Shown: positions 60,794 through 64,000 of the stretch, in pieces
Position numbering within the stretch: position 1 is the first letter of the stretch
Layout of the letters: each line of letters begins with the position of its first letter
Source of the DNA: Nitrospira sp.
GTDB lineage: Bacteria; Nitrospirota; Nitrospiria; Nitrospirales; Nitrospiraceae
Direction: 5' to 3'
DNA length: 64,000 nt
Assembly: GCA_024331095.1 (NCBI GenBank)
Contig: JANDJE010000006.1
Coordinates: 36,784-100,783 of the forward strand
Translations under genes and position numbers: made by a program
Notes under the pieces: generated by a model
Seen by the model: only the letters and a program-made list of their open reading frames with translations
What the model was told of the DNA's origin: nothing
Databases searched by the model: none

Positions 60794-62197
60794 ATGTTAC
60801 AGACCATCGACGACCTTCCGCAGCCGATTGGAGAATTCAAACCGCTCGATCAATGGCAGGCCCATCTGAACCGGATTTTCTACGGGCTTCGAGGGAACAA
60901 GCTGCGGTCGTATTACCAAACGTTCGCTTCCGCCGATTATCGACTCGCCCATGCCTTGGCGGCCGATTATTGCGAGCGTGTCAGGAAGCGTGACCGATCG
61001 TCCGATCCGTCACGCTTGACGGTGATGGAGTTGGGGCCCGGCAACGGCAACCTGGCCGCCTGCTTTCTCTGCCATCTCAAAACGGTCGATCAAGAGGGCG
61101 CGGTCTATCCCCGCGTGCGATACCTGATGGTCGATTGGGACCGGTCGGTGTTGGAAGGCGCGTTGGCCCATCCGGACTTGGCGGCGCATCGGGATCGCGT
61201 GGAGGTTCATTGCGGTTCGATCGAACAGGTGACGGGGGTGGGCGACGGAACGGTCGATCGGATCATCTGCAACGAGTTGTGGAACGATTTGCCGACCAAA
61301 CTGATGGCCAAGAACGCGGGGGACCTTGAAGAGGAGTACGTCCGGCCGAACGTGAGCGGAGCGCTGCATGCCGGGATCCACGACTGGTCCGCCTTCCTAC
61401 GGGCCTTTGACGCGAAGGATATCGACCATCTGAAAAGTTGCCCTCCTTTTCTTGATGACTTGGTCTGGGAAAAAGAGCATCGCGCCGTCGAATGGAAGCA
61501 GGTTCCCTATCGGAAAACCATCGTAGAGTTCTTCAAAGAAATCGATCAACGCGTGCTGGTGCCGGTGAACCTTGGCGCCTTCGCCACCTTAAAAGAGGCA
61601 AAACGGCTGCTGGCTCCGAACGCGGTCGGCTTCAGCGCCTTCGACGCCGGCACGGCGGATCCGAAGATCTTGAACGATCCGGACAAGCCCTGTTACGGCC
61701 AGTTCGGCGGACAATACAGTTTCATGATCAATTTTTCGTTGGTCGAGGCGGTGGCCCGGCACTTGGGGTTCGCGCACGCGGCGCTCGAGCCGCAGCGCGA
61801 ATTCGTCGGCCGATCCCTGAACACCAACGTCATCACGCTTATGGACCTGCTGGCCGTGCATCCGTCCGCCGGGCCGAAGCTTCGATCGTGGGAGCAGGAT
61901 CGGCTCGCGCTGAAGACGATCAAGGCGCTGAATGAGACGTATAAGAGCCCCTACCGGCGGCGGATTGATTTTCCGCTGCCCAAGGACGCCCCGCCGGACG
62001 AGCGAGAAACATTGAGCGCCCTTCTTCTTTCGTTGAAAGACGACGGAGTTCCTGACACCGTCGCCTACGTCACGGAAGAAGAACTTGCCCGCGCACGGAA
62101 AGATCTAGAGGAGATCGGGTACGACCCGGATGCCATCGGCATGGTGTTGCATGCTCCTCCAAGTCCCGTCGAGTATTGCCACTTCACCTGCCGGTGA
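60794..62197 (+). CDS. Large SAM-dependent methyltransferase-like protein
   Basis: A 467-residue protein from ATG 60794 (GTG 60779 possible; an open frame continues to 60575 without homology). The SAM motif LTVMELGPGNGNLAACFL is clear, followed by YLMVDWDRSVLEGAL and RIICNELWNDLPTKLM. That order resembles MidA/DUF185 (NDUFAF7-type) arginine methyltransferases, which help assemble complex I, but overall similarity is loose. The C-terminal 70 residues (RETLSALLLSLKDDGVPDTVAYV) are helical. Substrate unknown; a link to the complex I genes at the other end of the window is only a guess. Confidence 0.68.
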   Translation: MLQTIDDLPQPIGEFKPLDQWQAHLNRIFYGLRGNKLRSYYQTFASADYRLAHALAADYCERVRKRDRSSDPSRLTVMELGPGNGNLAACFLCHLKTVDQEGAVYPRVRYLMVDWDRSVLEGALAHPDLAAHRDRVEVHCGSIEQVTGVGDGTVDRIICNELWNDLPTKLMAKNAGDLEEEYVRPNVSGALHAGIHDWSAFLRAFDAKDIDHLKSCPPFLDDLVWEKEHRAVEWKQVPYRKTIVEFFKEIDQRVLVPVNLGAFATLKEAKRLLAPNAVGFSAFDAGTADPKILNDPDKPCYGQFGGQYSFMINFSLVEAVARHLGFAHAALEPQREFVGRSLNTNVITLMDLLAVHPSAGPKLRSWEQDRLALKTIKALNETYKSPYRRRIDFPLPKDAPPDERETLSALLLSLKDDGVPDTVAYVTEEELARARKDLEEIGYDPDAIGMVLHAPPSPVEYCHFTCR

Positions 62198-62271
62198 CAT
62201 GACCGGCCATGAACCGAGGTCCATCCTGCGCACCTTGTCGTCGGTGATGAGCCGGACGCTCCGCGTCGGTT

Positions 62272-63343
62272 TTACCCGGAGGGGGCAAGGGGAGCGAGCA
62301 GAAGAGAGCTCAAGGGACTTGCCAACAGAGGAGCCAACATCAGGCCGAATTGAGGAACGTGATCGTGCAACGACAGAAACAGACCGTGCTGTTTGAGCCA
62401 CGCTTCCTGAGCCGAGGGAGACCGGGTGTCGGGCGCGGCTTGTAAGAGGGCTTGTGCTCGTTTCGCCAGGATGAAGGCGGCGGGAAGGTAGGTGGATACC
62501 AACATCAAGGTGAAGGTGACGCCCCAAAAAAGCGTGACGGCCATGGCCGCCCCAAGTACCGCTTCGTGGCACCGCTTCGTGCGCGGCCTTGTCGGAGATC
62601 AACGCCGCCGGCCATCGAAGCCAGGCCCCCATAGGGAGGACTCCCGCCACGAGGACAGCCGAGGACGCGCCCAGGACTTCCTTCAGTCGTTTCATCTGCG
62701 TCGCACAAAAATCAGGGTCGGCTTGATCGCCCGTGAGCGGAGGAGCGAGCGTGCTGCAAGCGGCCAGAATCGCCACCACCGGCACCACGACGGCCTCCAC
62801 ATTGATGAGGGAAACCACGGTCTTGGCATAGCGCAAGAGTTCCGGGCTGATTCGCTCGGGGCCGGCTTGGCGCAGGTTCTCGTAACTGAAGGCGAACACC
62901 GCCCGATAAAGCGTAGGGGTTTCATCCAACGCCAAGAGAGAGAAGAGTCCCATTGCGGCGAGGATGATGCCGATCCCCGCGACCACGGCCATCCGTGGTC
63001 GCGGATGAGATTGATACACAATCATCCCGCAGAGAATCGAGGCATAGAGTCCGGCGACCAGCATGATGACGACGGTGGTGAGCCAGAGGTACCGTGCTTT
63101 GACCTCCACCAGAAAGTGGGAGGGATTGAAAGAATGAGTGGAGCGTTCTGAGTCAGGGTGCATCAGCCGGTTCGTCAGATAGTGAAAATTGTCCACCGTG
63201 ATGTTGGAGCTGAATTCAAACAAACCGATCGCAAGCGATAGGATGAACAGTGACGGGATCATGAGGAACAGAAACCGATAGTCGGAAGCGGAGGCGGAAG
63301 AGGGCGAAGTCATGATCGTCGGCCTTGACGCAACGGTCTTCAC
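62272..63343 (-). pseudogene. Multi-spanning membrane protein gene with a frameshift
   Basis: The first about 250 residues, from GTG 63343, are a good membrane protein: helices at about 26-45, 86-110, 118-140 and further on. After ISDKAAHEAV the frame turns into low-complexity arginine/serine text ending at 62105. In another frame the membrane protein continues cleanly as HEAVLGAAMAVTLFWGVTFTL and ends at 62272 after SLLLAPLAPSG. The switch falls on an 11-base direct repeat at 62558-62583. Removing one 13-base unit restores one frame. Either a real recent mutation or a sequence error. The family is not recognised. Confidence 0.75.
62558..62583. repeat. 11-base direct repeat with 13-base period at the frameshift
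   Basis: ACCGCTTCGTG occurs at 62558-62568 and again at 62571-62581, separated by GC. Because 13 is not a multiple of 3, one extra unit shifts the frame of the membrane-protein gene exactly where its coding character changes. A slippage-type insertion is the likely origin. Confidence 0.8.
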
Positions 63344-63521
63344 GCGCGAGACATAAGCGAGATATGAGAAGGAGGGGGCATGCTAGCACAATCGCTTGAT
63401 GCGGGCGAGTTGGCACGTCGGGAAAAAGTCGTTCTTGCAAATCTTCGGAAACGTCGAGGGAGGGGAGGCTTGACTTTGTTGGGATGGACCAATAAGATCC
63501 TGCAAAACATATCCAAAAGGA
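63344..63521. other. Intergenic stretch upstream of the riboswitch
   Basis: About 180 bases between the broken membrane gene and the ykkC RNA. It should contain the promoter for the riboswitch-permease transcript, probably in the AT-richer part near 63470-63521 (TTGACTTTGTTGGG at 63470, with TTGACT as a possible -35 and AATAAG at 63491 as a weak -10). A 55-codon frame at 63380 has a good ribosome site but runs into the riboswitch and is probably not a gene. Confidence 0.4.
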
Positions 63522-63640
63522 AAACTAGGGTTCCGGCTTTCTCGTAAAAGAAAGCGTCTGGGCCAAGAGTTTTCGGCCTCGCATAACGAGGCTCCACGGA
63601 GGGATAAAAGCCCGGGAGATCATGTACGACGGTACATGGC
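63522..63640 (+). promoter_or_regulatory. ykkC-family riboswitch, probably guanidine-I
   Basis: The conserved blocks of the ykkC aptamer appear in order: CTAGGGTTCCG at 63525-63535, CTGGGCCAAGAG near 63558-63569, and ACGGAGGGATAAAAGCCCG followed by GGAGA at 63596-63619. The variable stems are intact: GCTTTCT/AGAAAGC (63536-63542 and 63549-63555) and GCCTCG/CGAGGC (63576-63581 and 63587-63592). A perfect hairpin CATGTAC-GACG-GTACATG (63621-63638) follows. ykkC class I binds guanidine; related subclasses bind ppGpp, PRPP or nucleotides. Assignment to class I rests on the sequence blocks and the transporter downstream. The GGUCC block reads GGGCC here. Confidence 0.82.
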
Positions 63641-63673
63641 CTTTTGGGAAAAAGCCCGCAGGGAGCCGACGTT

Positions 63674-64000
63674 ATGCATATCCAGCCCAACGATCTTTTC
63701 CCCGATAGGTCTTCTGAGCCCGAGGTGGGGGCAATTGCCATCAAAGGGGCTGGCGCGCTCTCCCAAGAAAACCAATCGGATATTCCTCCCCCCGAAGCAA
63801 GGAGTACTCCGACGCTCCATCGGAGTCTCAGTCTTTGGAACAGTCTGACCATTGGGTTTGCGACGGTCTCCCCGGTGGCGGGGCTCTACGCCATTATCGG
63901 CGTTCAGACGGTCGTCGCCGGAGGCGGATGGTTTCCCGCCCTCGCCCTCTGTTTGGTGATGCAGTTGCTGGTCGCGACGGTCTACGCGGAACTGTCCTCG
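63674..64000 (+). CDS. APC-superfamily permease, N-terminal part (3' truncated by the window)
   Basis: 109 codons are visible from ATG 63674, with AGGGAG 8 bases upstream. A hydrophilic leader of about 50 residues precedes TLHRSLSLWNSLTIGFATVSPVAGLYAIIGVQTVVAGG, the first helix region of amino acid-polyamine-organocation permeases, and a second helix LALCLVMQLLVATVYAELSS. The ykkC RNA directly upstream indicates that the ligand of that switch, most likely guanidine, controls it, so this could be a guanidine or guanidino-compound transporter (inference). The rest of the gene and its neighbours lie outside. Confidence 0.8.
   Translation, partial: MHIQPNDLFPDRSSEPEVGAIAIKGAGALSQENQSDIPPPEARSTPTLHRSLSLWNSLTIGFATVSPVAGLYAIIGVQTVVAGGGWFPALALCLVMQLLVATVYAELSS

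Noticed and set aside
62105..63343. One intact 412-codon minus-strand gene
   Set aside because: The last 160 residues are low-complexity S/R text overlapping the methyltransferase gene, while another frame continues the membrane protein.
63380..63547. 55-codon + strand ORF with GGAGGGGG ribosome site
   Set aside because: It runs into the conserved 5' part of the ykkC RNA, which explains the sequence better; product shows no motif. It could still be an upstream peptide.
1..64000. CRISPR arrays, insertion sequences, prophage genes
   Set aside because: No regularly spaced repeats, transposase motifs or phage structural genes were seen anywhere in the window.

Overview
The window looks like a chromosomal segment of a GC-rich bacterium of the Nitrospira type (phylum Nitrospirota). 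The main reasons are a complex I operon with two consecutive nuoM genes, an arrangement known from nitrite-oxidising Nitrospira, and a general style of small exported proteins, Gram-negative lipoproteins and type IV pilus genes. The genus is an inference: there is no rRNA and no nitrite oxidoreductase or ammonia monooxygenase gene here. I saw no insertion sequence, prophage or CRISPR array.

Layout. 1-12475: respiratory complex I, nuoC(end)-D-G-I-J-K-L-M-M-N, all + strand. No nuoE, nuoF or nuoH lies between the genes seen. 12587-17151: a tightly coupled signalling unit (CHASE3 histidine kinase, single-domain response regulator, REC-kinase-REC hybrid, exported phosphodiester-glycosidase-like protein). 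17262-25792: a mostly minus-strand accessory block with rhodanese, pyrE, CbiX-like chelatase, DUF523-DUF1722 protein, DNA photolyase, TIGR01777 epimerase, a 55-residue membrane ORF, two SUMF1-fold proteins around a small lipoprotein, and a zinc-ribbon protein. It is headed by a divergent MerR-B12 regulator (25918-26838) that carries the CarH photoreceptor signature. 27802-34633: housekeeping genes (cimA, ihfA, merR, tRNA-Pro, surE, dedA, cysS, rlmB, a LuxR-type regulator).

34849-49620: a type IV pilus region with prepilin peptidase, two separate minor-pilin sets, a GspE/PilB-like ATPase without the usual N-terminal domain, a large PilY1 and an Ig-like lipoprotein. A good sigma-54 promoter candidate precedes the second set. 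49695-52207: phoH-ybeY-ftsY. 52241-56831: an M1-like metallopeptidase, a TolB-like lipoprotein and a PAP2 phosphatase. 56918-59900: a minus-strand glycolipid module (GT83, LAB_N protein, GT2). 60012-63343: an exported protein, a large methyltransferase and a membrane-protein gene broken by a frameshift at an imperfect short repeat.

The last 480 bases hold the most striking element: a ykkC-family RNA, most like the guanidine-I riboswitch, directly ahead of an APC-type permease gene cut by the window end. Comammox Nitrospira are known to grow on guanidine, so the sequence just beyond the window is the place to look for guanidine hydrolase genes. The second noteworthy system is the CarH-like, B12-dependent light regulator facing a photolyase-containing minus-strand gene row.
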